DNA from: Xanthomonas cassavae CFBP 4642
Lineage (GTDB): Bacteria > Pseudomonadota > Gammaproteobacteria > Xanthomonadales > Xanthomonadaceae
Direction: 5' to 3'
NCBI RefSeq assembly: GCF_000454545.1
Contig: NZ_CM002139.1
Location: 2,176,730 to 2,236,385 of the forward strand
Length of the DNA: 59,656 nt
Numbering within the stretch: position 1 is the first letter of the stretch; every line of letters begins with the position of its first letter. This document shows positions 36,176-45,918 of this stretch, in pieces. The position numbers were made by a program, and so were the translations under genes. The notes under the pieces are model-generated. The model worked only from the letters and a program-made list of their open reading frames with translations, made no database searches and was not told the origin of the DNA.

Positions 36176-37708
36176 TCACAGATCGAACTTGATGCCCTGG
36201 GCCAGCGGCAACGAATCGGAGTAGTTGATGGTGTTGGTCTGGCGGCGCATGTAGACCTTCCACGCATCCGAGCCGGATTCGCGACCGCCGCCGGTTTCCT
36301 TTTCGCCACCGAACGCACCGCCGATCTCCGCCCCGGAAGTACCGATGTTGACGTTGGCGATGCCGCAATCGCTGCCCGCAGCGGACAGGAACTTCTCGGC
36401 CGCCTTGAGGTTCTGGGTGAAGATCGACGACGACAGGCCCTGCGGCACACCGTTCTGCAGATCGATCGCCTCGTCCAGCGTGCTGTACTTCATCACGTAC
36501 AGGATCGGCGCGAAGGTTTCGTGCTGCACCACCGCGTCGCTGTTCTGCAGCCCGGTGACGATCGCCGGCAGCACGAAGTTGCCCGGGCGATCGATCGCGG
36601 TGCCGCCCACTTCCACCGTGCCGCCAGCGGCCTTGGCCTTGGCGATCGAGTCGAGGAACTGGGCAACCGCGCCCTGGCTGTTGAGCGGGCCCATCAGGTT
36701 TGCCGGGTCGGTGGGGTCGCCGATCTTGCTGTCGAGCTGCTTGTACGCCTTGACCAGCGTGGCCAGTACGTTGCCGTAGATGGAGTCGTGCACGATCAGG
36801 CGGCGCGTGGTGGTGCAGCGCTGGCCGGCGGTGCCGACCGCACCGAACACGATGCCGGGAATCGCCAGCTTCAGGTCGGCGGTCTCGTCCAGGATGATGG
36901 CGTTGTTGCCACCCAGCTCCAGCAGGCAGCGGCCCAGGCGGTGGGCGACCTTTTCAGCGACCACGCGGCCGATCTGGGTGGAACCGGTGAAGCTGATCAG
37001 CGGGATGCGGGTGTCTTCGACCAGCTTCTCCGACAGGGAGGTGCCGGCATCGTTGATCAGGAAGAAGATGTCCGGGAAGCCGGCATCCTTCAGCGCCGCG
37101 TTGCAGATCTTCATCGTGGCGATCGCGGTCAGCGGCGTCTTGTTGGACGGCTTCCAGATGCAGATATCGCCGCAGATCGCCGCCAGGAACGCATTCCAGG
37201 CCCACACCGCCACCGGGAAGTTGAACGCGCTGATGATGCCCACCAGGCCCAGCGGCTGGTACTGCTCGTACATGCGGTGGCCAGGACGTTCGGAATGCAT
37301 GGTGTAGCCGTAGAGCATGCGGCTCTGGCCCACGGCGAAATCGGCGATGTCGATCATCTCCTGCACTTCGCCATCGCCTTCGGGCTTGCTCTTGCCCATT
37401 TCCAGCGCCACCAGCGAACCGAGCGCATCCTTGTGCGCACGCAGCGCTTCGCCACACAGGCGAACGGCTTCGCCGCGGCGCGGCGCCGGCGTGGTGCGCC
37501 ACACCTTGAAGGCCGCCTGGGCGCGCTGGACGATCAGTTCGTAATCGTCCGGCGTGGTCGCCTGCACATCGGCGATGACCGCGTTGGTGGTCGGATTGAG
37601 CGGCTGCAGCACCCCGGCACCGGTGGCCTGCGACCAGGTCGCCTCGCCGAGGTAGGTGCCGGAATTGGACGCGGCGAGGTCGAGCGCCTTGAGCAGGTCA
37701 GCGGACAT
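36176..37708 (-). CDS. amaB: ALDH7-type dehydrogenase (aminoadipate-semialdehyde/P6C)
   Basis: This NAD-dependent dehydrogenase probably oxidises L-aminoadipate 6-semialdehyde (in equilibrium with piperideine-6-carboxylate) in lysine breakdown. The 510-residue protein has [14 protein letters not shown] and [11 protein letters not shown] for cofactor binding. The catalytic Glu is in [11 protein letters not shown] and the catalytic Cys in [13 protein letters not shown]. The ELGGNN and CTTTRR spellings are characteristic of the antiquitin/ALDH7 branch. CAGGAG precedes the ATG at 37708. It is monocistronic, with tRNA-Arg divergent 136 bases upstream. Confidence 0.85.
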   Translation of the reverse strand: MSADLLKALDLAASNSGTYLGEATWSQATGAGVLQPLNPTTNAVIADVQATTPDDYELIVQRAQAAFKVWRTTPAPRRGEAVRLCGEALRAHKDALGSLVALEMGKSKPEGDGEVQEMIDIADFAVGQSRMLYGYTMHSERPGHRMYEQYQPLGLVGIISAFNFPVAVWAWNAFLAAICGDICIWKPSNKTPLTAIATMKICNAALKDAGFPDIFFLINDAGTSLSEKLVEDTRIPLISFTGSTQIGRVVAEKVAHRLGRCLLELGGNNAIILDETADLKLAIPGIVFGAVGTAGQRCTTTRRLIVHDSIYGNVLATLVKAYKQLDSKIGDPTDPANLMGPLNSQGAVAQFLDSIAKAKAAGGTVEVGGTAIDRPGNFVLPAIVTGLQNSDAVVQHETFAPILYVMKYSTLDEAIDLQNGVPQGLSSSIFTQNLKAAEKFLSAAGSDCGIANVNIGTSGAEIGGAFGGEKETGGGRESGSDAWKVYMRRQTNTINYSDSLPLAQGIKFDL

Positions 37709-37843
37709 GGAATCTCCTGGAAACAGTGGCGGTCGCGCGGCGGCAGGGCCGGCCCACGACACGGGTAGCTGCCAATTTTAGCAGGCTCCACCCACCCCCG
37801 GCCGGCTTGGCAAGCTGGCTGAACATGCGACAATGCCGCCCTT

Positions 37844-37920
37844 GGCCCCGTAGCTCAGCTGGATAGAGCGTCCCCCTCCTAAGGGGAAGGTCGCCCGTTC
37901 GAATCGGGCCGGGGTCACCA
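37844..37920 (+). tRNA. tRNA-Arg (anticodon CCT)
   Basis: A full cloverleaf of 77 bases with encoded CCA. The acceptor is GGCCCCG with CGGGGTC, the D arm GCTC-AGCTGGATA-GAGC, the anticodon loop CTCCTAA (CCT, reading AGG) and the T arm CCCG-TTCGAAT-CGGG. No integrase or repeated 3' end was seen in the following 140 bases. Confidence 0.95.
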
Positions 37921-38061
37921 GACCGAGAGCCTTTGTTCCAGATGGCCGTATGAGCTGGCGGGCGATAGGAGCCAGCCAGCTGCCGCGTTGAGACGGCAGG
38001 GCGTTGACGGCGCAGTGTCCGCAGAGGCGTGCGCATCGTTTCCCAGGTCAGCGCAGTGGCC

Positions 38062-38436
38062 TCACGTCGGCTGCCACAGTTCCGCCTTGTTGCCGTCGGG
38101 GTCGATGACCCAGGCAAACAGTCCGAATTCCGAGGTGGTGACGGTCTCCGATACCTGGCAACCGGCAGCTCTCAGCCGTTCAACCAGCGACTGCACATCA
38201 TCGACCCGGTAGTTCACGATGAACGGGGCTGCGGTGTTCTCGAACTGGCTGCTCGCCTGATCGTGAATTGCCCATGCCAGCGGGTTCTCGGGGCCTGCCT
38301 CTCGCGATCCCGCATCGAACACGGTTCCACCCCAGGCCTGTACATCGACTCCCAGCTGCGTTGCATACCAGGTGCGTAACGCAACCGCGTCCTTGGATTT
38401 GATGATGATCCCGCCGATCCCGTTCACTGCGTGCAT
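38062..38436 (-). CDS. VOC/glyoxalase-superfamily protein
   Basis: The 124-residue protein has the paired beta-alpha-beta-beta-beta layout of the vicinal-oxygen-chelate fold: GIGGIIIKSKDAVALRTWYATQLGV, FIVNYRVDDVQSLVERLRAAG and a C-terminal FAWVIDPDGNKAELWQP. It could be a lyase, dioxygenase-like or antibiotic-binding protein. It is divergent from an AraC-type regulator, a common regulator-target layout. Confidence 0.8.
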   Translation of the reverse strand: MHAVNGIGGIIIKSKDAVALRTWYATQLGVDVQAWGGTVFDAGSREAGPENPLAWAIHDQASSQFENTAAPFIVNYRVDDVQSLVERLRAAGCQVSETVTTSEFGLFAWVIDPDGNKAELWQPT

Positions 38437-38560
38437 GCCCGATTCCTTTGACTGAGTGGGTTGATGACCAACAGCGGAGCCGCTCCATGCGTCCAGACTC
38501 GGCTGACGCGCAACGACGATAAAGTACTGCGAGTTCAGCCGCTTGCCAGATCTTGCTCAC

Positions 38561-39514
38561 ATGACGATCAGCCAAACGCCATCCCTCACCATGGTCCAGA
38601 GCGTGAATCGTGCGCTCGACTACATCGAGGTCAATCTCGCCGGGAAGCTTTCGCTATCCCTGATTGCTGGCGCTGCCTGTGTGTCGCCTTTCCACCTTCA
38701 GCGAATCTTTCGTGCCGTAGTGGGTGAAACCCCTCGCGCGTTCGTGCTACGCAGAAGGCTGGAAAACGCCTTGGGCGATCTGTCTCACCAGCCGGGCCGG
38801 CCCCTGACCGAGATAGCGCTGGCCCGCGGGTTTTCTTCGCTATCGGATTTCTCGAGAAACTTTCGAAGGCATTTCGGATATTCGCCCGCCAAGTTGGATC
38901 TCGGTGCCTGTCTGGACGCGCGCCGGAGCGCACTGGATGCCACCCTGGCACTGACTTCGCATGGAGATGGCGGTGGCGCCCCCAATGCCGGGGAATTTTC
39001 GGTCAATCTTCGTGATAATCCCGAGCGCACCGTTCAGTACGTGCGCGTGCATCGTCCATTCGATGAGGGCGCGGTTGGGGCGGCGGCCCTGCGCCTGCTG
39101 TCGTGGGCGCGAGATGCCGGCGTGGCACACCATCAGTGGATAGGCTATCTCTGGGATCAACCGCGACTGGCGTGCGCCGACGATTGCCGCTATGACGTCG
39201 CGGTGGAAGTGGCACATGGGCGGCCCTACGGCGATATCGGCCTATTCCGGTTTCCGCCGATGAAGGTGGCTGAAGTGGTGATTCGCGGGGATCTGCAGCT
39301 GGAGGCGCGTGCCTTCACCTGGTTGCGTTCTGTCTGGCTGCCGGCAAGCGGCTACTTGCCAGCAGACTTGCCCGCCTTCGAGGCATGGCTGGGGTTGCCG
39401 TATGCGCACGGTAACGATCACTTCGAGCTTGCGTGCCAGCTTCCCATCCGTAGCCCGTCAGAGTCGAATGCGTGGGATCAGCTGCGGCACGCGAAGGAAG
39501 GGCGCATTTACTGA
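38561..39514 (+). CDS. AraC-family regulator with GyrI-like effector domain
   Basis: The ATG at 38561 is chosen over the TTG at 38543 because it sits closer to the conserved core. The 317-residue protein has an N-terminal AraC DNA-binding domain (residues ~10-110: NRALDYIEVNLAGKLSLSLI; CVSPFHLQRIFRAVVGETP; ALARGFSSLSDFSRNFRRHFGYSPA). A C-terminal SOUL/GyrI-like ligand domain follows (~150-310), with YDVAVEVA and ENLR-like RDNPERTVQYVRVHRPF. The order resembles Rob/SbmC-type regulators that bind small hydrophobic ligands. It may regulate the divergent VOC gene. Confidence 0.85.
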   Translation: MTISQTPSLTMVQSVNRALDYIEVNLAGKLSLSLIAGAACVSPFHLQRIFRAVVGETPRAFVLRRRLENALGDLSHQPGRPLTEIALARGFSSLSDFSRNFRRHFGYSPAKLDLGACLDARRSALDATLALTSHGDGGGAPNAGEFSVNLRDNPERTVQYVRVHRPFDEGAVGAAALRLLSWARDAGVAHHQWIGYLWDQPRLACADDCRYDVAVEVAHGRPYGDIGLFRFPPMKVAEVVIRGDLQLEARAFTWLRSVWLPASGYLPADLPAFEAWLGLPYAHGNDHFELACQLPIRSPSESNAWDQLRHAKEGRIY

Positions 39515-39655
39515 CTCGCCTCCGCCCGATACCGATTGGATGGGCTTGCTCTGGAGTGGACCAGAACGCGGTCCTCAACGGAGCTGCTGCTGGCCGCTAT
39601 CTTTCGAACACGCCGTTAGTTGCTGCCCAAAATCGACTCCGGCACTTCTTTCTCG

Positions 39656-40102
39656 TCACCGATGTTGCACCACAAGTACCGCGACAGGCCGCGCAAACTT
39701 GTCCATCGCGACCGTCGAGATTCGGCTGTGGCGAAGCAGCGGGCCGAGTTGTTCGGTGGCGCCCAGGCGTTGGTCGACTTCCGGTTCGGGTACGGTGCGC
39801 GGGCGCTTGCGCTTGTCGGCTTTGGCAAAGCGCAGGCGGTTGTACTCGGCCCAGCCAACAGTGGTGATGGCGCTCATCAACGCGATCACCGGCAGCGCGC
39901 CAAGGGCGAAGGGGTCCAGTGCGTTGTGCTGCAGATACAACTCTGTGTAGGCGCTGCGCAGGCCCAGGAACCAGGCGATCAGCGTGGCCAGCGGCGCCCA
40001 TAAATAGAAGTAGACCATCCAGGCGCCGGCGGTGGCGGCGCCGTAGGCGAGGCGGCGCGAGCGGCCGAGGCGTTGCGGCAGGTTGATGATGGGCGGTGTC
40101 AT
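39656..40102 (-). CDS. pgaD: PgaD-like subunit of the PNAG synthase
   Basis: It is the small inner-membrane partner of PgaC; in E. coli PgaC and PgaD together bind c-di-GMP. The ATG at 40102 overlaps the pgaC stop (ATGA). The 148-residue product has two membrane segments (YGAATAGAWMVYFYLWAPLATLIAWFL and FALGALPVIALMSAITTVGW) and then a basic cytoplasmic tail, the layout of PgaD/HmsS. Similarity within the family is low, so position at the end of pgaABC is the main support. A much longer frame open upstream is a shadow of pgaC. Confidence 0.8.
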   Translation of the reverse strand: MTPPIINLPQRLGRSRRLAYGAATAGAWMVYFYLWAPLATLIAWFLGLRSAYTELYLQHNALDPFALGALPVIALMSAITTVGWAEYNRLRFAKADKRKRPRTVPEPEVDQRLGATEQLGPLLRHSRISTVAMDKFARPVAVLVVQHR

Positions 40103-41352
40103 TGGATTCCTCGGTCGGGACTTTTCCAGCGGGCGCGCGTGTTGCGACGGGCGATGAGCGCACGGGGGAAGGCGATGACGGCGGTGAACATGCCGATCAT
40201 CCAGAAGGCGGCCGGATACCAGATCACCCAGAAAAACTGGCGTGCCAGGCCCTTTTCGTAGCGTCGCTCGATCAGCAGGCTGGTGCCGAACTGCAGCAGG
40301 CAGACCACCGCCAGTACCAGTCCATGCCAGCGCGGCAGGATGGTGTCGACATACAGTGCGGGCGGCATCGCGATGAACTTGCCGAGCGCCCACAGCACGA
40401 TGATGAAGAGCATCACGTAGGCCCAGATCAGGCTCAGTGCGTATTCGAGCAACACGCCCCACATGCGCCGGCTGCGCCAGCCGAGCGCGCGCCGTCCATG
40501 GCTCAGCAGCACTTCCACGCCGCCCCGTGCCCAGCGCAGGCGCTGCATCCACAGGCCGCGAAAGGTTTCCGGCATCAGGATCCAGCACAAGGCATTGGGC
40601 TCGTAGCGGATATCCCAGCCGTCGAGCTGCAGCCGCCAGGAGATGTCGATGTCCTCGGTGACCATGCTGTCGGACCAGAAGCCGACGTGGTGCAGTGCCG
40701 AGCGGCGAAACGCGCAGATCACGCCGGACACCGTGAACAGACGGCCATAGACACGCTGCGCGCGCTTGATCAGGCCGACGATCGCAGAGAACTCGCCTAC
40801 CTGCATGCGGCCCATCAAGGTGGTGCGATTGCGCACGCGCGGATTGCCGGTGACGCCACCCACGCGCGGACCGGCCACCAGGTGGCCCACCATCCAGCGG
40901 GTGGCGTTGGGGTCGAGAATGGCGTCGGCATCCACGCACACCAGGTAATCCGAGCGCGCCGCCAGCGTGCCGACGCGCAGCGCGTTGGCCTTGCCGTGGT
41001 TCTGCTCCAGGTGCACTACGCGCAGGCGCGGGTAATGGTGCGTGAGGTCGTCCAGCACTTCAGCGGTGCGGTCGGTGCTGCCGTCGTTGATCGCGATGAT
41101 CTCGTAATCGGCATAGTTCTGCGCGCTCATCGCCGCGATGGTTTCGGCAACGTGCTTGGCTTCGTTGTAGCAGGGCATCAGCAGCGACACGAACGGTTCG
41201 CTGGCCATCGGTGGCGGCTTGGACGGGCCGGGCGTGCCGCGTTCGCGCCGCAGGTAGTAGTAGATGCCACCGATCATCCAGAAGAACGCCATGATGATCG
41301 GGTAGAAGAACGCAAAATTGAACAGGGCGGCCAGTAAGAGGCTGGTCGTCAT
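40099..41352 (-). CDS. pgaC: poly-beta-1,6-GlcNAc synthase (GT2)
   Basis: It polymerises UDP-GlcNAc to PNAG at the inner membrane. The 417-residue protein has N-terminal spans (MTTSLLLAALFNFAFFYP...), the GT2 domain (~50-290) and C-terminal spans. Catalytic motifs are INDGSTD, CVDADA, the acceptor-base TEDIDISWRLQ and QRLRWARGG. Its stop overlaps pgaD and its start lies three bases after the pgaB stop, fitting one operon. The Xanthomonas name hmsR is used for the same gene. Confidence 0.94.
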   Translation of the reverse strand: MTTSLLLAALFNFAFFYPIIMAFFWMIGGIYYYLRRERGTPGPSKPPPMASEPFVSLLMPCYNEAKHVAETIAAMSAQNYADYEIIAINDGSTDRTAEVLDDLTHHYPRLRVVHLEQNHGKANALRVGTLAARSDYLVCVDADAILDPNATRWMVGHLVAGPRVGGVTGNPRVRNRTTLMGRMQVGEFSAIVGLIKRAQRVYGRLFTVSGVICAFRRSALHHVGFWSDSMVTEDIDISWRLQLDGWDIRYEPNALCWILMPETFRGLWMQRLRWARGGVEVLLSHGRRALGWRSRRMWGVLLEYALSLIWAYVMLFIIVLWALGKFIAMPPALYVDTILPRWHGLVLAVVCLLQFGTSLLIERRYEKGLARQFFWVIWYPAAFWMIGMFTAVIAFPRALIARRNTRARWKSPDRGIQ

Positions 41353-41355
41353 CGG

Positions 41356-43239
41356 TCATCGCTCGATATAGGGGAACTGGCGGGCCGAGATGGCCTCGCG
41401 CGCTTCGGGCAGAGACGGATGGCCGCCAATGAAATCGTCCGGGTAATACGCCAGGTGGCGCACACCTGCGGCCAGCAGCAACTGGCTGTGCGCAAGCAGC
41501 ACGCCATCGGCCAAGGGATTGCCGGTACGCCAATCGACGGTCTGCAGTTCAAAGATGGTCTTGTCGAAGCCGTGCGGGTTTTCGCCGACGCGCCTGGCCA
41601 ACCGGCCCAACCACTGCTGCGGGTCGTCGGCCTTTTCCATGTACGGCATCGCCATCAACGCGGTGTAGTCGTACGCGGCAGTGAACGCGTCCAGCCGTTG
41701 TGCAAACCACGCTTCGCTGTGCGGCTCCAGCACCGGCTGCGCAAACAGGTTGCGCACCGTCACCAGCTTGGGGCGCCAGCGTTCGGCGGCGGTCTTCAGT
41801 TGCTGGGTGAAGCCGATCAGCGCCTGGGTGCGCTTGGCGGGATCGCCATTGCCATAGGCCGGCAGTTCGTCGTCGCGCAGGTAGGCATCGTCGTGGAAGA
41901 GCAGCCCTTCGAAGTAGGCATTGGCGGCAAGGTCCTCATAGACGTCGGCCACCAGGGCGCGGGTGCGCGGGTTGCCCGGGTCCAGCCGCGGTACGTCCTT
42001 GGGATCGTTGCCGCGGATCTGCAATGCAGCCTGCTGCTGCGCATCGGGCAGGTGGAAGCCGAGCACCGGCACCCAGGCGAACACGCGCACGCCGGCGCGG
42101 GTGCGCAGTTGCCAGGCCACGCGCCCGAACAGGTCCGCGCGCATCGGCAGATGCCGGTTGGGGAAATACAGCGCATCGGCTGCGCCATCGCCATCCGGGT
42201 CGGCAAAGGCCTGCAGGAAGACATGGCTGGGGCCGATGTCCTTGATGCGCTGGACCAGGATGTCGAGGTTGCGCGCCAGCTGTGCCGGGTCCGGGTCATA
42301 GACGTAATCCAGATCGATCTGGATCGCGCGCAGGCCATCGCGCGATAGATCGCGGCGCAGTTCGCCGGCTAGATCGCGCACATCGGGGTTGTTGAACAGC
42401 AGCAGGCGGCCAAGGCTGACCAGCGATTGCCCGTCCACGCGATCGCGGCCCTGCAGGCCGATATCGGCTTCGTGCGAGCGGCCTTCCAGGTCGAAACTCA
42501 GCGTCATCCCCAGCTGCGCGGCAATGGCATTGCTGGCGCGGTTGTACGCGGCGTAGGGCCATACCATCGCACGCGGCGGTTTGCCCAGATGCGCCACGAT
42601 GGCGTCGCGGCTGTGGCGCAGATCGGTCTGGATACGCTGGCGATAGTCGGCTTCGTTTTCGTAGCCGCTGCTCGCATCCCATAACCGGGTGACCGCAGCA
42701 GGGGTCTGATTACCGAACGGATTGCCGGCGATGCCCTTGTGCAGGTCGTCGCTATGCGAGCCGATCTCCACCAGGCCGCTGTCCTGCATCTCGCGCAGTT
42801 GTGCCCAGGTGATGAAGTCGTCGCGAGTGAAATCGCGTGGGCCATAGGGGACGACCCTGCCTGCAGGCAGTTCGACCCAACTGGTCACCGGCGCAACCAG
42901 CGCGGGGTAGCCATACGCCTGCAGCAGCGGGAAGACCCGGGTGTAGACGCTGCGCAGACCATCGTCGAAGGTGAGCAGCACCGGCCGCGAGGGCAGGGCG
43001 CGCCGGCCGGCGCGTGCGTCCAGCACCTGCTGCACGCTTACCGGGTGGTACGCATGCGAGCGCAGCCAATCCAGATGCGCAGCGAAGTTGCTGGTGGACA
43101 CCGCGTAGCGATCCGGGTCGCCCTTGGCCGCGACGTCGTCGCGAATATCGTGGTAGCTGAGCACCAGCAGACCCGCCTGCGCTGACGACGCAAAGGTCAT
43201 CAGCAGCAGCGCGAATAGCAACAGCGGCAGGCGGATCAC
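41356..43239 (-). CDS. pgaB: PNAG N-deacetylase / hydrolase PgaB
   Basis: It partly deacetylates PNAG during export and can also cut it. GGGGAGG lies six bases before the GTG at 43239, whose GTGA overlaps the pgaA stop; an in-frame ATG at 43254 is less likely. The 627-residue protein has a signal peptide (MIRLPLLLFALLLMTFASSAQAG). The polysaccharide-deacetylase domain (~22-260) shows LSYHDIRDD, LTFDDGLRSVYTRVFPLL and SHSDDLHKG. The GH153-type C-terminal domain (~280-615) has IQIDLDYVYDPD. The signal lacks a lipobox Cys, so unlike E. coli PgaB it appears soluble rather than lipid-anchored. Confidence 0.93.
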   Translation of the reverse strand: MIRLPLLLFALLLMTFASSAQAGLLVLSYHDIRDDVAAKGDPDRYAVSTSNFAAHLDWLRSHAYHPVSVQQVLDARAGRRALPSRPVLLTFDDGLRSVYTRVFPLLQAYGYPALVAPVTSWVELPAGRVVPYGPRDFTRDDFITWAQLREMQDSGLVEIGSHSDDLHKGIAGNPFGNQTPAAVTRLWDASSGYENEADYRQRIQTDLRHSRDAIVAHLGKPPRAMVWPYAAYNRASNAIAAQLGMTLSFDLEGRSHEADIGLQGRDRVDGQSLVSLGRLLLFNNPDVRDLAGELRRDLSRDGLRAIQIDLDYVYDPDPAQLARNLDILVQRIKDIGPSHVFLQAFADPDGDGAADALYFPNRHLPMRADLFGRVAWQLRTRAGVRVFAWVPVLGFHLPDAQQQAALQIRGNDPKDVPRLDPGNPRTRALVADVYEDLAANAYFEGLLFHDDAYLRDDELPAYGNGDPAKRTQALIGFTQQLKTAAERWRPKLVTVRNLFAQPVLEPHSEAWFAQRLDAFTAAYDYTALMAMPYMEKADDPQQWLGRLARRVGENPHGFDKTIFELQTVDWRTGNPLADGVLLAHSQLLLAAGVRHLAYYPDDFIGGHPSLPEAREAISARQFPYIER

Positions 43240-45347
43240 GGCGTACCTCCCCATCGGAAATCCAGGTCCAGTCCAAGTTGGTGTTCGCGGCGGCCGTCAT
43301 AGACCGGGCGCGACCAGCTCACGCCATACGTCAACGCGCTGCCATCGCCCAGCGACCACAGATGCCGATACGCAGCCGCAGGCACCCATCGGCTGCCAAA
43401 GCCGGATTGATAGGTCGGCCCGGCGGTGACTTCCAGACGCTGCCGAAACGCGTAGTCGTAGCGGCGCCAGCCGATTTGTTCGATGCGTACACCCGCGGCC
43501 ACGCCCGAGCTGCGGCGTGGATCGAAGTAATCGACAACGCGGTCGTCTTCGGCGCGCCCGGCGGATGCGGCGAACAGGCCATCGACCAGCACATGCGGGC
43601 GTGCCCACAGGCGCTGGCTGCCGGAGAGATCGAGCTGATCGCGCCGGTTGCCATCGCTGTAGCGCAACTGGCGCGCCTGCAGTTCCCAGCGGCTTTCATC
43701 GCTGGGTGTCCAATGCGCGGTAGCGCCGATGCTGTCGGCGGTGATGCCCAGGCGACGCGCTTGCAACGAGGCCTCCGGGTCGCGTGTCCGCCAGGCAACG
43801 TTGCCGTACCACGCATCGGAAAAGCGCCATCCGGCGTCCAGCGCCCACGCGGTGCCATCACGGTCGAAATCATCCAGGGCACGGCCGCCGTAGGCGCTGA
43901 CATCCAGGCGGTCGTAGCGGTAATGCGTGCCCAGCCAGAAGCTGCGGTAGCGCACGCGGGTGTCCTGAAAGTCGGCCCAGTCGTCGCGGGCACGCAGGCC
44001 GACACGCCAGCGCTCGCCGAGCAACGGCGACTCTGCTTCCAGCAAGGTACTGCCGAAGTGGTTGCCGAGTGGCGAGATCGATGTGGCGCGGCTGTCGTTT
44101 TCGCTGCGGCCCCATGCATGGCTCAGATGCACCTGCCAGCCACGCTGGCGCTGCAGCGATGCACCCAGCCGTTGCAGGCCCACATCATCGGGATACTCGT
44201 TGCGCAGGGTGTTGAACTGCGCATCGGCCAGATCCAGCCGGTCCAGATCGCGCTGGGTTTCGAGCATGCCGCTACGCGCCTGTTTCTGGTGCGGGTCCAG
44301 CGTCAGTGCAACTCGATTGCGCTGCAGGGCCTGCGTGGTGTGCCCGCGCCGCGCCTGGATCGAGGCCAATGCTGCCTGCAATTGGGCATTGTCCGGACCG
44401 ATGGCGACACGTTCGCGCAGCAGGCGTTCGGCATGACGGTTGTCGTTGGCTGCAGAACGCGCGGTGGCCAGTGCGAGGTCGGCGCTGAAACGGTCCCAGT
44501 TTTCGTAGCCGCTGGTGGCGCCGGCCCGCCGCGGCCAGGGTGCCTGCGTGGCAGCCAGCCGTTCGAACAGCGGCAGCGCTGCATCGAAGCGCTCCTGTTC
44601 AAGCAAGGCGTAGCCGAGCAGGACCTGTGTGTTGAAATCGTCCGGGCTATGCTGCAGCGCCTGCCGCAGCACGACTTCGGCTTCGGCAGGGCGACGCAGG
44701 CCCATCAACGAATCGCCCACCGTGGCAAGCACATACGTCGGGACGTCGATGCCCTGCGCACGCAAGGCCTGATACCCAGCCACTACATCGCGGTGACGCT
44801 GGCGCTGATTGAGTGCGATCAGGCGATCGACGCGCAACCGCGTCGCTTCGCTGGCGACCTGCGGTGGTGTGCTGCGTTCGATACGCGCCATAGTGACCAA
44901 TGCCTGATCGGTCTCCGCATAGCGGTGCGCTGCATCGGTCGGTTCGGCACCGGCCCAGCCGATCATGCGAGCGACGCGATCGTTTTCGAGGCGGTCGCGC
45001 TCCTGCTGCGAGAACCAGTCGGGGTGGCGCCATACCGCTTCGGCGGCCAGCTGCGCGCTTCCCAGGTCGCTGAGCGTAAGCGCACGCAGTGTATAGGCGC
45101 CCTTGTCGCGCGGGTCCGCACGCAGTACCCGCGCGTAGATGGCTAAGGCGTCCGCATAGCGCTGCTGGCCGCGCAATTGCTCGGCCTGCTGCATGGGCGT
45201 GAGGGCGATGGAGGCGTCAGTCACATCCGCAGGCCGCACTTCGCCACTGCGCGCTGGGGGCGCACATATGGCAAACAACGCGAGGCCGAGCAAGGGAGTG
45301 AGTGCGCCTGTGAGGTCAGGGCGACCGCGCTGCACGTGCTTGTGCAA
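43236..45347 (-). CDS. pgaA: PNAG outer-membrane porin PgaA
   Basis: It exports PNAG through the outer membrane. The 703-residue protein has a signal-like start (GALTPLLGLALFAICAPPARSG), a TPR superhelix (residues ~50-400, e.g. AEQLRGQQRYADALAIYARVL; PDDFNTQVLLGYALLEQERFDAAL) and a beta-barrel half rich in aromatic strand ends. The barrel ends in an aromatic-rich strand (GLDLDFRWGGTP). The start used is the TTG at 45347; a GTG four codons in is as good and neither has a clear ribosome site. Its stop overlaps pgaB. Confidence 0.88.
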   Translation of the reverse strand: MHKHVQRGRPDLTGALTPLLGLALFAICAPPARSGEVRPADVTDASIALTPMQQAEQLRGQQRYADALAIYARVLRADPRDKGAYTLRALTLSDLGSAQLAAEAVWRHPDWFSQQERDRLENDRVARMIGWAGAEPTDAAHRYAETDQALVTMARIERSTPPQVASEATRLRVDRLIALNQRQRHRDVVAGYQALRAQGIDVPTYVLATVGDSLMGLRRPAEAEVVLRQALQHSPDDFNTQVLLGYALLEQERFDAALPLFERLAATQAPWPRRAGATSGYENWDRFSADLALATARSAANDNRHAERLLRERVAIGPDNAQLQAALASIQARRGHTTQALQRNRVALTLDPHQKQARSGMLETQRDLDRLDLADAQFNTLRNEYPDDVGLQRLGASLQRQRGWQVHLSHAWGRSENDSRATSISPLGNHFGSTLLEAESPLLGERWRVGLRARDDWADFQDTRVRYRSFWLGTHYRYDRLDVSAYGGRALDDFDRDGTAWALDAGWRFSDAWYGNVAWRTRDPEASLQARRLGITADSIGATAHWTPSDESRWELQARQLRYSDGNRRDQLDLSGSQRLWARPHVLVDGLFAASAGRAEDDRVVDYFDPRRSSGVAAGVRIEQIGWRRYDYAFRQRLEVTAGPTYQSGFGSRWVPAAAYRHLWSLGDGSALTYGVSWSRPVYDGRREHQLGLDLDFRWGGTP

Positions 45348-45918
45348 GCGTATGGGGAGAAGAAGTCACTAGCGATCCCGGCTATGAGGATCGGCGATAC
45401 TGCGTATACCCTTGTAAAAATGACGTGGTCACGGTGTTGATGAGATGTTCATCGGTTGAAGCTGCCTTGTCAGCGGCCGCAACATGACCATTGAATTGCA
45501 TGGGCGCCACGGTTGCATCCCTGCCCGAAGTTGTTGGATCGTCTCGCTCGAGTGACCGCGTGCGTGCGGTGACAAGCACCGTAGCGAACTTTGCTATGTC
45601 TCGCAGTGCATGGCGTGAGTTGGCGACTTGACGACACGTTCGCCGAGCTTGGCGCCGATATTTGCGCAAGAACGAGTGGCGCAACCTCCTTCAGCGCAGG
45701 CGTGTGCAATTATTTTTGTGATTTTCATCACATTTTGATTTGTCGGGTTTTTCTTACAGGGTGGCCCCTACAGCAAGCTTTGACGTTTCGTTAACGCTAC
45801 AGCAAAGTCCCGCAGCACTCGCCGCGCTGACGGGTTGTGCCGCCGCTTTTGGCGGCCAGGCGTGGTGGTGCGAGTAACGGCAGGCCACGGCGTGACCGTT
45901 GCACAGGGGATATGACAG
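45348..45918. other. 571-bp intergenic region between pgaA and the fha locus
   Basis: No gene is visible. It must hold the divergent promoters of the PNAG operon and the hemagglutinin locus. The AT-rich stretch 45710-45790 contains the Clp-type site listed separately. Confidence 0.6.
45717..45732. promoter_or_regulatory. perfect CRP/Clp-type binding site
   Basis: TGTGATTTTCATCACA matches TGTGA-N6-TCACA exactly. It lies in an AT-rich patch about 187 bases upstream of the TpsB start and about 370 bases from pgaA on the other side. Xanthomonas Clp binds CRP-type sites and is released from DNA by c-di-GMP, so adhesin transcription may follow c-di-GMP levels. Confidence 0.75.

Noticed and set aside
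37844..38061. tRNA-Arg as an integration site for a mobile island
   Set aside because: No integrase gene, no repeated tRNA 3' end and ordinary genes on both sides.
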